Below are positions 13,894 through 21,229 of a DNA stretch of 22,971 bases, in pieces. Made by a program: the position numbers and the translations under genes. Every line of letters starts with the position of its first letter. The stretch's first letter is position 1. Where the stretch lies: contig DATLYF010000111.1 of NCBI GenBank assembly GCA_035575095.1, positions 1 through 22,971 on the forward strand. Reading direction: 5' to 3'. Under the pieces are notes generated by a model that made no database searches, was not told the DNA's origin, and worked only from the letters and a program-made list of their open reading frames with translations. The DNA is from DATLYF01 sp035575095. GTDB taxonomy: Bacteria; Pseudomonadota; Gammaproteobacteria; Competibacterales; Competibacteraceae.

Positions 13894-15107
13894 GTGCGCA
13901 CCACATAGTCCTCGACGATCTGCTGGAACTCTTCGGCGATGCGCTCGCCCTTGAGGGTGACGGTCTTCTCGCCGTCCACGTACACCGGCGCCACCGGGAT
14001 CTCGCCGGTGCCGGGCAGGCTGATGCCGACGTTGGCCATACGGCTCTCGCCGGGGCCGTTGACCACGCAGCCCATCACCGCCACGGTCATGGCCTCGACG
14101 CCGGGATACTCGCGCCGCCACAGCGGCATCTGCTCGCGCAGATAGCCCTGGATCTGCTGCGCCAGGCGCTGGAAGTAGTCGCTGGAGGTGCGGCCGCAGC
14201 CGGGGCAAGCGATGACCCGCGGAGTGAAGGCGCGCAGGCCCATGGACTGCAGGATCTCCTGAGCGACGATGACCTCCTGGGTGCGGCTGGCGCCAGGCTC
14301 GGGGGTGAGCGAGATGCGGATGGTATCGCCGATGCCCTCCTGCAACAGCACCGCCAGGCCGGCGGTGGAGGCGACGATGCCCTTGACCCCCATGCCGGCC
14401 TCGGTCAGGCCGAGGTGCAGCGGGTAATCGCAGCGCCCGGCCAGATCGCGGTAGACGGCAATGAGATCCTGCACGCCGCTGACCTTGACCGAGATGATGA
14501 TGTGGTCATGGGGCAGGCCGATCTCCTCGGCGCGGCGTGCGCTCTCCAGGGCCGAGACCACCATAGCGGCGCGGGTCACTTCCTCGGCCGGGCGCGGGTT
14601 GGGGCTGCGCGCGTTCTCGTCCATCATGCGCACCGCCAGTTCCTGGTCCAGGCTGCCCCAGTTGACGCCGATGCGCACCGGCTTGCCATAGCGACAAGCG
14701 GTCTCGACGATGGCGGCGAACTGGCTGTCCTTCTTCGCGCCGCGGCCAACGTTGCCAGGGTTGATGCGCAGCTTGGCCAGGGCCTCGGCGCACTCGGGAT
14801 GCCTGGCCAGCAGGCGGTGGCCGTTGAAGTGAAAGTCGCCGATCAGCGGCACGCTCTCGCCCCAGCGCTCGAGCCGCTCGCGGATGCGCGGCACGGCGGC
14901 GGCGGCCTCCTCGCTGTTGACGGTGATACGCACCAGTTCCGAACCGGCCCGCGCCAGCTCCGCCACTTGGCGGGCGGTGGCCTCGACGTCGGCGGTGTCG
15001 GTATTGGTCATGGACTGCACCACGATGGGGGCGCCGCCGCCCACGGTGACGTGGCCCACCTTGACCGGGACCGAGAAACGGCGCTGCACGGGGAAGTTGG
15101 ACGACAT
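13866..15107 (-). CDS. ispG: 4-hydroxy-3-methylbut-2-enyl diphosphate synthase IspG
   Basis: The protein has 413 aa. IspG (GcpE) is a [4Fe-4S] enzyme of the MEP isoprenoid pathway that converts methylerythritol cyclodiphosphate to HMBPP. The N-terminal TIM-barrel part shows VQSMTNTDTADVEATARQ, FHFNGH and KLRINPGN. The C-terminal reductase-like part has the cluster ligands Cys301 and Cys304 (ACPGCGRTSSDYF) and Cys347 (MGCVVNGPGE), with the catalytic Glu354. All are present. The sequence is somewhat longer than E. coli IspG (372) because of the middle stretch around 220-290. The start ATG 15107 is close behind a run of T, and no strong ribosome-binding site is seen. It converges with the glycosyltransferase gene and diverges from the DUF4126 gene. 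Confidence 0.95.
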   Translation of the reverse strand: MSSNFPVQRRFSVPVKVGHVTVGGGAPIVVQSMTNTDTADVEATARQVAELARAGSELVRITVNSEEAAAAVPRIRERLERWGESVPLIGDFHFNGHRLLARHPECAEALAKLRINPGNVGRGAKKDSQFAAIVETACRYGKPVRIGVNWGSLDQELAVRMMDENARSPNPRPAEEVTRAAMVVSALESARRAEEIGLPHDHIIISVKVSGVQDLIAVYRDLAGRCDYPLHLGLTEAGMGVKGIVASTAGLAVLLQEGIGDTIRISLTPEPGASRTQEVIVAQEILQSMGLRAFTPRVIACPGCGRTSSDYFQRLAQQIQGYLREQMPLWRREYPGVEAMTVAVMGCVVNGPGESRMANVGISLPGTGEIPVAPVYVDGEKTVTLKGERIAEEFQQIVEDYVVRTYGRRSATA

Positions 15108-15226
15108 GAAAAAACCTGAGTACCGCTGTTGGTCAAAGAGGGGGACATTATCTCAAGAGTGACGGCGGGGTGCCACGCAACCGGCGCATGCTATGCTCAG
15201 CGCCACGGTAACCGCGAGGGCCTCCC

Positions 15227-15895
15227 ATGGACGCCATCCACCTCATCGCCCTGACCATGGGCACTGCCTGGGCCAGCGGCATCAACCTCTACGCCACGGT
15301 GTTCGTGCTCGGCTGGCTGGGCGGCTCCGGCGCCATCCAATTGCCGCCGGAGCTGGCCTACCTGTCCGACCCGCTGGTGCTGTTCGCCGCCGGCCTCATG
15401 TATTGGATCGAGTTCTTCGCCGACAAGGTGCCTGGGGTGGACACCGGCTGGGATACCCTGCACACCTTCATCCGCATCCCCGCCGGCGCCATCCTCGCCG
15501 CCCAGGCGGTGGGCGACTTGAGCCCCGCCGCCGAGCTGGCGGCGCTGCTCATCGGCGGCAGTCTGGCCGCCACCAGCCATGCCACCAAGGCCGGCAGCCG
15601 GGTGCTGATCAACACCTCGCCGGAACCGTTCAGCAACTGGGCCGCCTCCATCGGCGAGGACGTGATGGTGGTGGCCGGGCTGTGGACCGCCCTCAACCAC
15701 CCCTGGCTGTTCCTGCTGGCGCTGGCGCTGTTCCTGGTCCTGGTGGCCTGGCTGCTGCCCAAGATCTGGCGCGGCATCAAGCGCGTCTTCGCCTGGCTGG
15801 CGCGGCTGCTCGGCGGCCGGAGCGAACCGGTCGGCGCTGCGCCGACCGACCAGACTCCGCCCGGCCGGCCGCGCGACATGCCGCCGAGGCCATGA
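15227..15895 (+). CDS. DUF4126 family membrane protein
   Basis: The protein has 222 aa. The opening MGTAWASGINLYATVFVLGW and the stretch FADKVPGVDTGWDTLHTFIR match the DUF4126 family of inner-membrane proteins of unknown role. Hydrophobic segments lie at about 5-28, 48-64, 86-118 and 144-182; a basic, Pro-rich tail (RSEPVGAAPTDQTPPGRP) would be cytoplasmic. The start ATG has GAGGG seven bases ahead. The last bases overlap the following gene as ATGA, so translation is likely coupled with the thioredoxin-like lipoprotein. The 119 bases shared with ispG must hold both divergent promoters; candidates are weak (TATGCT at about 15191). Confidence 0.85.
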   Translation: MDAIHLIALTMGTAWASGINLYATVFVLGWLGGSGAIQLPPELAYLSDPLVLFAAGLMYWIEFFADKVPGVDTGWDTLHTFIRIPAGAILAAQAVGDLSPAAELAALLIGGSLAATSHATKAGSRVLINTSPEPFSNWAASIGEDVMVVAGLWTALNHPWLFLLALALFLVLVAWLLPKIWRGIKRVFAWLARLLGGRSEPVGAAPTDQTPPGRPRDMPPRP

Positions 15896-16368
15896 TGCGT
15901 TGGCTGGTCATCGCCCTGGTGATCGTGGGCCTGGCCGGCTGCCAGCGCCCCGCCGTGCCAGATCTCGGCCTGCCCGGCATCGACGGCCGCCGCATCGAGC
16001 TGACCGAGCTGCGCGGCCGGCCCTATCTGCTGGTATTCTGGGCCACCAGCTGCGCCGTGTGTGTCAAGGAGATCCCCGAGCTGGTGCGGCTCTATCAGGA
16101 ACTCGCGCCGCGCGGCGTGGAGCTGGTAGCCGTGGCCATGAGCTACGACCCGCCCAGCCGGGTGGTGGAGCTGAGCCGCCGGCTGGCCTTGCCCTATCCG
16201 GTGGTCCTCGATCTGGATGGCGCTGCCGCCCGCGCCCTGGGCAATATCCAGGCCACCCCCACCACCGTGCTGGTGGGAGCGGACGGCACCGTGCGCCAGC
16301 GCATCCTGGGCGAGCCGGACTTTACCCGCTTGCGCCGCGAGCTGCTGCAACTACTGCCCCCTGCCTGA
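15892..16368 (+). CDS. TlpA/ResA-like thioredoxin lipoprotein
   Basis: The protein has 158 aa (157 if the second ATG at 15895 is used). A hydrophobic start ends in the lipobox LAGC, giving a lipid-anchored Cys17. A thioredoxin fold follows with the redox motif WATSCAVC (Cys54, Cys57) and the cis-Pro stretch IQATPTTVLV. Such proteins reduce disulfides or handle cytochrome c and metal-centre assembly in the periplasm; the exact substrate is not visible. The acidic, partly hydrophobic insert typical of CcmG is short. It overlaps the DUF4126 gene by four bases and is followed ten bases later by hemJ, suggesting one transcript. Confidence 0.85.
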   Translation: MMRWLVIALVIVGLAGCQRPAVPDLGLPGIDGRRIELTELRGRPYLLVFWATSCAVCVKEIPELVRLYQELAPRGVELVAVAMSYDPPSRVVELSRRLALPYPVVLDLDGAAARALGNIQATPTTVLVGADGTVRQRILGEPDFTRLRRELLQLLPPA

Positions 16369-16377
16369 AGGACGTCC

Positions 16378-16809
16378 ATGAGCTATCTGCTGCTGAAGGC
16401 CCTGCATCTGATCTTCATGGTCACCTGGTTCGCCGGCCTGTTCTATCTGCCGCGGCTGTTCGTCTACCACGCCATGAGCGCGGATGCCGCGAGCAGCGAG
16501 CGCTTCAAGGTAATGGAACGCAAGCTCTATTACGGCATCACCACCCCGGGCGGGGTGCTGACTCTGGTGTTCGGCCTGTGGATGCTGGCCGCGGGGGGCT
16601 GGGCGCGCTGGGGGCAGATGGGCTGGCTGCACGCCAAGCTAGCGCTGCTCGCGCTGCTGGTAGGCTACCATCTGTGGTGCGGCAGGCTGCTGCGGGAGTT
16701 CCGCGAAGACCGCAACCGCCGCAGCCACGTCTGGTACCGCTGGTTCAACGAGGTGCCGGTGCTGTTCCTGGTGGCGATTGTACTGCTGGCGGTACTCAAG
16801 CCGTTCTGA
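16378..16809 (+). CDS. hemJ: protoporphyrinogen IX oxidase HemJ
   Basis: The protein has 143 aa, the standard HemJ length. HemJ oxidises protoporphyrinogen IX to protoporphyrin IX in the inner membrane. Diagnostic stretches are KALHLIFMVTWFAGLFYLPR with the conserved His10, ERKLYYGITTPGG, and WLHAKLALLALLVGYHLWCG. Four hydrophobic segments are evident. Conserved His residues are thought to bind heme b in this family. The start ATG has AAGGA six bases ahead. It is the last gene of the DUF4126-thioredoxin-hemJ set and converges on the small ORF at 16837-17040. Confidence 0.92.
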   Translation: MSYLLLKALHLIFMVTWFAGLFYLPRLFVYHAMSADAASSERFKVMERKLYYGITTPGGVLTLVFGLWMLAAGGWARWGQMGWLHAKLALLALLVGYHLWCGRLLREFREDRNRRSHVWYRWFNEVPVLFLVAIVLLAVLKPF

Positions 16810-16836
16810 GCGCGGCTTTGCCCGCCTCTGCGTCAA

Positions 16837-17040
16837 TCAATTCTTCCTGTAGGCCAGCAGCACCGTGCCCAGCTCGCGCTCGGCGGCTTGCAACTCAGCC
16901 AGTTGCTCCGGGGTGAGGTCGGCGTACTCGGGAGGACGGTCCACCGCCACCACGTAGGTACCCAGCTTGCTCTCCAGGGTACGGACCCGCTGCAACTGGG
17001 TGTCGGTGAGGTGCGCCATGTGCATCTCGGTGCTCGTCAT
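16837..17040 (-). CDS. small hypothetical protein next to bfr
   Basis: The protein has 67 aa from ATG 17040, with GGAGGAG nine bases ahead; the frame is open upstream but without such a signal. It reads as soluble and helical: HLTDTQLQRVRTLESKLGTY, then a Pro-rich turn DRPPEYADLTPEQ, then a second helix AELQAAERELGTVLLAYRKN. There are no Cys or membrane segments. The family is not recognised. It lies 107 bases downstream of bfr on the same strand, so it may share the iron-linked transcript. That link is inference. Confidence 0.6.
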   Translation of the reverse strand: MTSTEMHMAHLTDTQLQRVRTLESKLGTYVVAVDRPPEYADLTPEQLAELQAAERELGTVLLAYRKN

Positions 17041-17147
17041 TGCTGCCACTCCTCCGCTCGATGGGTGGATCGGATCGAGCGCTCGGCGGACCTGCGCGCT
17101 CTTCCCGAAAGACCTATAGCACGCCGCGGCGGTTCCCGCCTGACCGA

Positions 17148-17615
17148 TCAGCTCATCTGCGACTGCTGGTAGTTCTCCAGGCCGACGCGGCCGATCAGGT
17201 CGAGCTGAGTCTCCAGCCAATTGATGTGCTCCTCCTCGCCTTCCATGATGTCCTCGAACAGCTCGCGGCTGACGTAATCCTGTACCGACTCGCAGTAGGC
17301 GATAGCTTCCTTGAGCAGCGTATGGTTTTCCATCTCCATCTTGAGGTCGCACTTGAAGATCTCCGGCACGTTCTCGCCGATGAGCAGCTTGCCCAGGTCC
17401 TGCAGGTTGGGCAGCCCCTCCAGGAACAGGATGCGTTCGATGAGCTTGTCGGCATGCTTCATCTCATCGATGGACTCGTGGTACTCGTGGTCGTTGAGCT
17501 TCTTCAAACCCCAGTTGTCCAGCATGCGGGCGTGCAGAAAATACTGATTGATAGCGGTCAGTTCGTTCTTCAGGACTTTGTTCAGGTACTCGATGACCTT
17601 GGCGTCGCCTTTCAT
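17148..17615 (-). CDS. bfr: bacterioferritin
   Basis: The protein has 155 aa. Bfr forms a 24-subunit iron-storage shell with heme between subunit pairs. The di-iron ferroxidase ligands are all present: Glu18, Glu51, His54, Glu94, Glu127 and His130. Met52, the heme ligand, is present too. The start ATG 17615 has AAGGAG ten bases ahead. A promoter is visible at 17706-17733. The partner ferredoxin gene bfd lies 0.7 kb away across the Fur-family gene, making a compact iron-storage locus. Confidence 0.95.
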   Translation of the reverse strand: MKGDAKVIEYLNKVLKNELTAINQYFLHARMLDNWGLKKLNDHEYHESIDEMKHADKLIERILFLEGLPNLQDLGKLLIGENVPEIFKCDLKMEMENHTLLKEAIAYCESVQDYVSRELFEDIMEGEEEHINWLETQLDLIGRVGLENYQQSQMS

Positions 17616-17705
17616 GGTGGTAGGCTCCTTGGCAAGAAGCAGAAGGGCATTGTTCGTTTGCCTTAGAATTCTAGATCCCTTCCAAGATAATTTCTAACAT
17701 GTTGT

Positions 17706-17733
17706 TTTATAAATTAATTTTTTAGAAAGACAA
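17706..17733 (-). promoter_or_regulatory. sigma70 promoter of bfr
   Basis: TTGTCT (-35, 17733-17728), a 16-base spacer and TATAAA (-10, 17711-17706) on the minus strand, in a very AT-rich stretch that leaves a leader of about 85 bases before bfr. The Fur-box-like element for the divergent gene starts about 30 bases upstream of this -35. Confidence 0.5.
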
Positions 17734-17754
17734 TATCGCTGGCGAGAACCTGGG

Positions 17755-17782
17755 TTGACGCAATAATGAGAACAATTATTAT
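17755..17782 (+). promoter_or_regulatory. promoter with overlapping Fur box for the Fur-family gene
   Basis: TTGACG (-35, 17755-17760), a 16-base spacer and TATTAT (-10, 17777-17782). The 19 bases at 17762-17780 match 14 of 19 positions of the Fur consensus and cover the spacer and -10. Iron-loaded Fur would block polymerase here. The predicted transcript start (about 17789) rules out the in-frame ATG at 17766. Confidence 0.6.
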
Positions 17783-17807
17783 TTGTGAAAACCAAGGTCC
17801 ATCTGTC

Positions 17808-18224
17808 ATGCTGCACAACGCCACCGAGCTGCATCACATCGCCGACAGACTCAAGCACGCCGGCCTACTGCCCACCAGCCAGCGGGTACGCATCGCCGCC
17901 GCCATCGCCGCTCTGCCCCAGCACTTCTCCGCCCAGGAGCTGCAGCAGGCGGTGAACTGGGACAGCCCCGAGATCTGCCGAGCGACCATCTACAACAGCC
18001 TCAGGCTGTTCGTCGCCCACGGCCTGCTGCAGGAGGTGCACGTGGACCCGCAGCGTACCCTGTACGATACCAACACCGAGCCCCATCACCATCTGTTCGA
18101 TCCCGCTACCGGCGCACTGCACGACCTGCCGCTGGGCGCCATCGAGCTCAAGGACAGGACGCTGATTCCGGGCAAGATCCGCCCCGAGGATATCGCCTTC
18201 ATCGTGCGGATACGGGCAAGCTGA
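17808..18224 (+). CDS. Fur-family metal-responsive regulator (short form)
   Basis: The protein has 138 aa from ATG 17808, chosen because the promoter lies over the earlier in-frame ATG 17766. The winged-helix part has LKHAGLLPTSQRVRIAAAIA and the recognition helix region ICRATIYNSLRLFVAHGLLQ. The metal-site stretch EPHHHLFDPATG (His93-His95) is typical of Fur/Irr proteins. The two CxxC structural zinc motifs of classical Fur are absent: only Cys57 is present. That absence is more like Irr or other short Fur relatives than housekeeping Fur. It sits between bfr and bfd, so control of iron storage or heme is the likely task. A terminator follows. Confidence 0.88.
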   Translation: MLHNATELHHIADRLKHAGLLPTSQRVRIAAAIAALPQHFSAQELQQAVNWDSPEICRATIYNSLRLFVAHGLLQEVHVDPQRTLYDTNTEPHHHLFDPATGALHDLPLGAIELKDRTLIPGKIRPEDIAFIVRIRAS

Positions 18225-18247
18225 ATTAGGCGGGCGGCGAAACGACG

Positions 18248-18270
18248 AAGCCGCCTGAAGGGGCGGCTTT
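18248..18270 (+). terminator. rho-independent terminator after the Fur-family gene
   Basis: AAGCCGCC (18248-18255) pairs with GGCGGCTT (18262-18269) over 8 bp with loop TGAAGG, followed by TTTAGAAAAA. It lies 24 bases after the stop. It may also serve bfd from the other side, although the T-run on that strand is poorer. Confidence 0.6.
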
Positions 18271-18305
18271 AGAAAAATCGAGCAGGCTTGGTCGGCGCTG
18301 GGGGA

Positions 18306-18521
18306 TCAGGCGACGGCCAGCGTCGACAGGGCGTAGCCGGGGTTGGTGAGAGCGGCTTCGGCCAGGGTTTCATCGAGCAATTCGCGCACATAGGGAGCGC
18401 ATTTGCCGCAGCCGCTGCACACACCGAGCTCCCGCCGCAGGGCGCGCATGGAATCGGCACCGTCGCGGACGGCCTCGCGGATCTGGCGGTCGGTGACGGC
18501 CTTGCACACGCACACGTACAT
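18306..18521 (-). CDS. bfd: bacterioferritin-associated ferredoxin Bfd
   Basis: The protein has 71 aa. Bfd is a [2Fe-2S] ferredoxin that docks on bacterioferritin and passes electrons to release stored iron. The cluster ligands fit the known pattern: Cys4 and Cys6 (MYVCVCKAVTD) and Cys38 and Cys41 (CSGCGKC). Cys35 is an extra cysteine just before. The start ATG 18521 follows AGGGGG. The promoter at 18554-18582 has a perfect TTGACA -35 box and a Fur-box-like overlap, fitting expression when iron is low. It converges with the Fur-family gene. Confidence 0.93.
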   Translation of the reverse strand: MYVCVCKAVTDRQIREAVRDGADSMRALRRELGVCSGCGKCAPYVRELLDETLAEAALTNPGYALSTLAVA

Positions 18522-18553
18522 GAAAGAAACCCCCTATGGCGATTTACTGGGGA

Positions 18554-18582
18554 TTTTAAATATTAATGAGAATGATTGTCAA
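18554..18582 (-). promoter_or_regulatory. promoter with overlapping Fur box for bfd
   Basis: TTGACA (-35, 18582-18577), a 17-base spacer and TTAAAA (-10, 18559-18554) on the minus strand. The 19 bases at 18562-18580 match 14 of 19 positions of the Fur consensus, with AATGAGAATGATT as the core. This points to iron repression of bfd. Confidence 0.6.
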
Positions 18583-18685
18583 ATCTTACCGTTTCCCAGC
18601 CGCTTGTCCGCACCGCGCGGACAGGCCACACTAGGCGCACGTCCGCCGGCGCCGCGCCCGGCTCCATCCCGAGGAGCGCCACTCC

Positions 18686-19426
18686 ATGTGCAGACTCGCC
18701 GCCTATATCGGTCCCGAGCTACGTCTCGACCAGTTGCTGCTGACCCCGCCCCATAGTCTGCTGGTCCAGGCTGCCTCCGGCTTCGGCTTCGGCTGGTACG
18801 GTGAGGACGGCGCCCCGGCGGTGTACCTCAACCCTCTGCCGCCCTGGGCCGACGTCAACTTGCCGCACCTGGCCCGCACCCTATACAGCGACCTGTGGCT
18901 AGCCCAGGTGCACAGTGCCACCCCGCCCCACGGCAACGGCTTCATGAACAACCAGCCGTTCCAGGACGGCGAGCTGCTGTTCCTGCACCAGGGCTTCCTC
19001 GACGATTTCCGCAGCCTGCGCCGCACCGTGCGCGACTTTCTCGATCCGGCCATCGAGGAGGAGATTCACGGCAACAGCGCTTCCGAGCACATCTTCGCCC
19101 TGCTGCGTCACCTGCTGGCCGATGATGCGGAACTGGCCATCGAGGACGCCCTGGCCGAGCTGTTCGGGCTGCTGGGCGGCTGGTTGGAGGGGCGCAAGGC
19201 ATTGCTCAATGTCGTGGTCAGCGACGGCGAGCGCCTCTACGCCGCGCGTCACGCCTGCAACACCGACAGTCCGAATCTGTACTACACCATCGACGACGAG
19301 TCGTTCCCCGAGGGCCAGCTGATCGCCTCGGAACGCATCACCGACACCGAATTCTGGCTGCCGGTGCCGCCCAGCCACCTGCTCATCCTCGACCCGGACG
19401 CGCCACCGGAACTGCTGGCGCTGTGA
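18686..19426 (+). CDS. class II glutamine amidotransferase-like protein
   Basis: The protein has 246 aa from ATG 18686, with GAGGAG upstream. After Met removal the second residue is Cys, the N-terminal nucleophile of class II amidotransferases (MCRLAAYIGP). The pattern LTPPHSLLVQA and FGFGWYGEDG is like EgtC/YafJ proteins. However, usually conserved substrate-pocket blocks are altered: the expected N-x-H-P-F reads NNQPF, and the H-N-G block reads FLHQG. It may therefore act on a changed substrate or be less active. EgtC hydrolyses a gamma-glutamyl intermediate of ergothioneine, but no other egt gene is near. It overlaps or abuts nadC, so the two are likely transcribed together. Confidence 0.8.
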   Translation: MCRLAAYIGPELRLDQLLLTPPHSLLVQAASGFGFGWYGEDGAPAVYLNPLPPWADVNLPHLARTLYSDLWLAQVHSATPPHGNGFMNNQPFQDGELLFLHQGFLDDFRSLRRTVRDFLDPAIEEEIHGNSASEHIFALLRHLLADDAELAIEDALAELFGLLGGWLEGRKALLNVVVSDGERLYAARHACNTDSPNLYYTIDDESFPEGQLIASERITDTEFWLPVPPSHLLILDPDAPPELLAL

Positions 19427-19428
19427 CG

Positions 19429-20280
19429 ATGACCGCCATGACCGACACCCTGCACTGCCCCGACCCTGCCCCGATGGTGCGCCAGGCCCTGGCCGAGGAC
19501 ATCGGCAGCGGTGATCTCACCGCCGCCCTGATCCCGGAAAGCGCCCAGGCCGAGGCCACGGTGATCAGCCGTGAGCCCGCCGTGCTCTGCGGCAGCGCCT
19601 GGTTCGACGAGGTCTATCGCCAGCTCGATGCCCGTGTCGCGGTGCACTGGCAGGTGCGCGACGGCGAGCGCGTGCAGCCCGGCCAGTTGTTGTGTACCGT
19701 GCATGGCCCGGCGCGGGTGCTGCTCAGCGGCGAGCGCACCGCACTCAACTTCCTGCAGACCCTGTCCGGCACCGCCACCCTGGCACGACGCTACGCCGAC
19801 GCCGTGGCCGGCACCGGCTGCATCGTGCTGGACACCCGCAAGACCGTCCCTGGCCTGCGCCTGGCACAGAAATACGCAGTGCGGTCGGGCGGCTGCAGCA
19901 ACCACCGCATGGGCCTGTACGACGCCATTCTCATCAAGGAGAACCACATCATGGCGGCCGGCTCCATCAGCGCCGCCATCCAGGCCGCACGCCGCCTGCA
20001 CCCGGACGTCAAGCTGGAGGTGGAGGTGGAGACCCTGACCGAGCTGGACGAAGCCCTGGCCTGCGCCCCCGACATCATCATGCTGGACAACTTCGACCTG
20101 GCCGCCCTGCGCGCAGCGGTGCAGCAGGTGGCCGGCCGGGTCAAGCTGGAAGCGTCGGGCAACGTCAATCTCGACACCGTCCGCAGCATCGCCGAAACCG
20201 GAGTGGACTATATCTCGGTGGGCGCGCTGACCAAGGACGTCAAAGCCATCGACCTGTCGATGCGCTTTCGCGGACTTTGA
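19429..20280 (+). CDS. nadC: nicotinate-nucleotide pyrophosphorylase NadC
   Basis: NadC joins quinolinate and PRPP to nicotinate mononucleotide in NAD synthesis. From ATG 19429 it has 283 aa; GTG 19423 (overlapping the previous stop) and ATG 19438 are alternatives. Diagnostic blocks are present: RVLLSGERTALNFLQTLSGT, DTRKTVPGLRLAQKYAV, GGCSNHRMGLYDAILIKENH and EASGNVNLDTV, with ISVGALTKDVKAIDLSMRF at the end. These hold the quinolinate- and PRPP-binding Arg, Lys, His and Glu residues of the family. The neighbouring amidotransferase-like gene has no evident role in NAD synthesis. Confidence 0.95.
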   Translation: MTAMTDTLHCPDPAPMVRQALAEDIGSGDLTAALIPESAQAEATVISREPAVLCGSAWFDEVYRQLDARVAVHWQVRDGERVQPGQLLCTVHGPARVLLSGERTALNFLQTLSGTATLARRYADAVAGTGCIVLDTRKTVPGLRLAQKYAVRSGGCSNHRMGLYDAILIKENHIMAAGSISAAIQAARRLHPDVKLEVEVETLTELDEALACAPDIIMLDNFDLAALRAAVQQVAGRVKLEASGNVNLDTVRSIAETGVDYISVGALTKDVKAIDLSMRFRGL

Positions 20281-20318
20281 TCAGGCGTTGCCCCGAGCAG
20301 GATCGCGCAGTCTCACGC

Positions 20319-21218
20319 ATGGCCAATCGCCGCAAACCGTCCAGCCGCCGCCGCGCGGCATCCCGCTCATTCCGTTCCAAAGGGCTGGCGCTGCTCGTCG
20401 CCCTGGTGCTGGGCAGCCTGGGCTACCTGGGATTCCACCTGCCGCCGCAGCTGCAAGCCCTGCTCCCTGCCGAGCTACGCCAGTACCTGCCCCGCGACGG
20501 GCGCGGCGGCAGCACCGTGGCGGTCAACCCCGGCGACCTGCCCAGCACCGCCAGGAGCTTCAGCGGGGCCAAGAGCCTGCTGTACCAGGAGGTCTACGCC
20601 GACCACCGCAAAACCTTCTACTGCGGCTGCGACTATGACGAAAATCTCAACGTCGATCTCGACGGTTGCGGCCTGGGTGCGCTGAAGAACATCTCCCGCG
20701 CCCGACGAGTGGAGGCCGAGCACATCTTCCCGGCGGCCCAGTTCGGCAATTTTCGCCAGTGCTGGCGCGAGCCGGAAGCCTTTGCCGAGTGCCGCAAGCC
20801 CAACGGCAAGACCCTCTCCGGCCGCCAGTGCTGCGAGGAGGTGGATCCGCTGTTCCGCGCCGCCCACAACGACCTGATGAACCTCTATCCGGTGGTGGGC
20901 GAAGTCAATGCCCAGCGCAAGGACTACAACTGGGGCATGGTGCCCGGCGAGAAGCGCGAGTTCGGCCGCTGCAACATCGAGGTCGAGGCCGACATCCGCC
21001 GCGCCGAGCCGCCAGAGAGCGTGATGGGCGACATCGCCCGCACCATGCTGTACATGGAGGCCACCTACGGTTTCCGCCTCTCCGACCAGGATCGCCAGCT
21101 ATTTACTGCCTGGAACCGTCAGGATCCGCCGGACGCGTGGGAGCAGGAACGCAACCGCCGCATCGCCCGTATCCAAGGGCGGGGCAATCGTTTCATCGAG
21201 CGCTGGCCGGGGCAGTGA
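20319..21218 (+). CDS. exported or membrane-anchored endonuclease I
   Basis: The protein has 299 aa from ATG 20319. A basic start (MANRRKPSSRRRAASRSFRS) precedes a hydrophobic segment (about 22-40), a signal peptide or anchor. The catalytic domain is of the EndA/Dns type, a periplasmic or secreted non-specific nuclease. It has EAEHIFPAAQF with Glu134 and His135, AAHNDLMNLYPVVGEVNAQR supplying the metal-binding Asn, and many Cys (YCGCDYD, GCG, QCW, ECR, QCC, RCN) fit for disulfides. It is longer than Vibrio Dns (231 aa) because of the N-terminal linker. It lies 38 bases after nadC and may be co-transcribed, or have its own promoter. Confidence 0.9.
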   Translation: MANRRKPSSRRRAASRSFRSKGLALLVALVLGSLGYLGFHLPPQLQALLPAELRQYLPRDGRGGSTVAVNPGDLPSTARSFSGAKSLLYQEVYADHRKTFYCGCDYDENLNVDLDGCGLGALKNISRARRVEAEHIFPAAQFGNFRQCWREPEAFAECRKPNGKTLSGRQCCEEVDPLFRAAHNDLMNLYPVVGEVNAQRKDYNWGMVPGEKREFGRCNIEVEADIRRAEPPESVMGDIARTMLYMEATYGFRLSDQDRQLFTAWNRQDPPDAWEQERNRRIARIQGRGNRFIERWPGQ

Positions 21219-21229
21219 GGTAATGCCCC
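21209..21229. terminator. small hairpin between converging stops
   Basis: GGGGCA (21209-21214) pairs with TGCCCC (21224-21229) around a 9-base loop that contains the endonuclease stop. It lies in the short gap between two converging genes and may end both transcripts. There is no T-run, so this is weak. Confidence 0.3.

Noticed and set aside
15108..15226. Sigma54 promoter (TGGCAC) upstream of ispG
   Set aside because: TGGCAC is present but the required TTGC element at the right spacing is not.
17766..17807. Earlier in-frame ATG for the Fur-family gene
   Set aside because: It falls inside the -35/-10 region and Fur box, upstream of the predicted transcript start.
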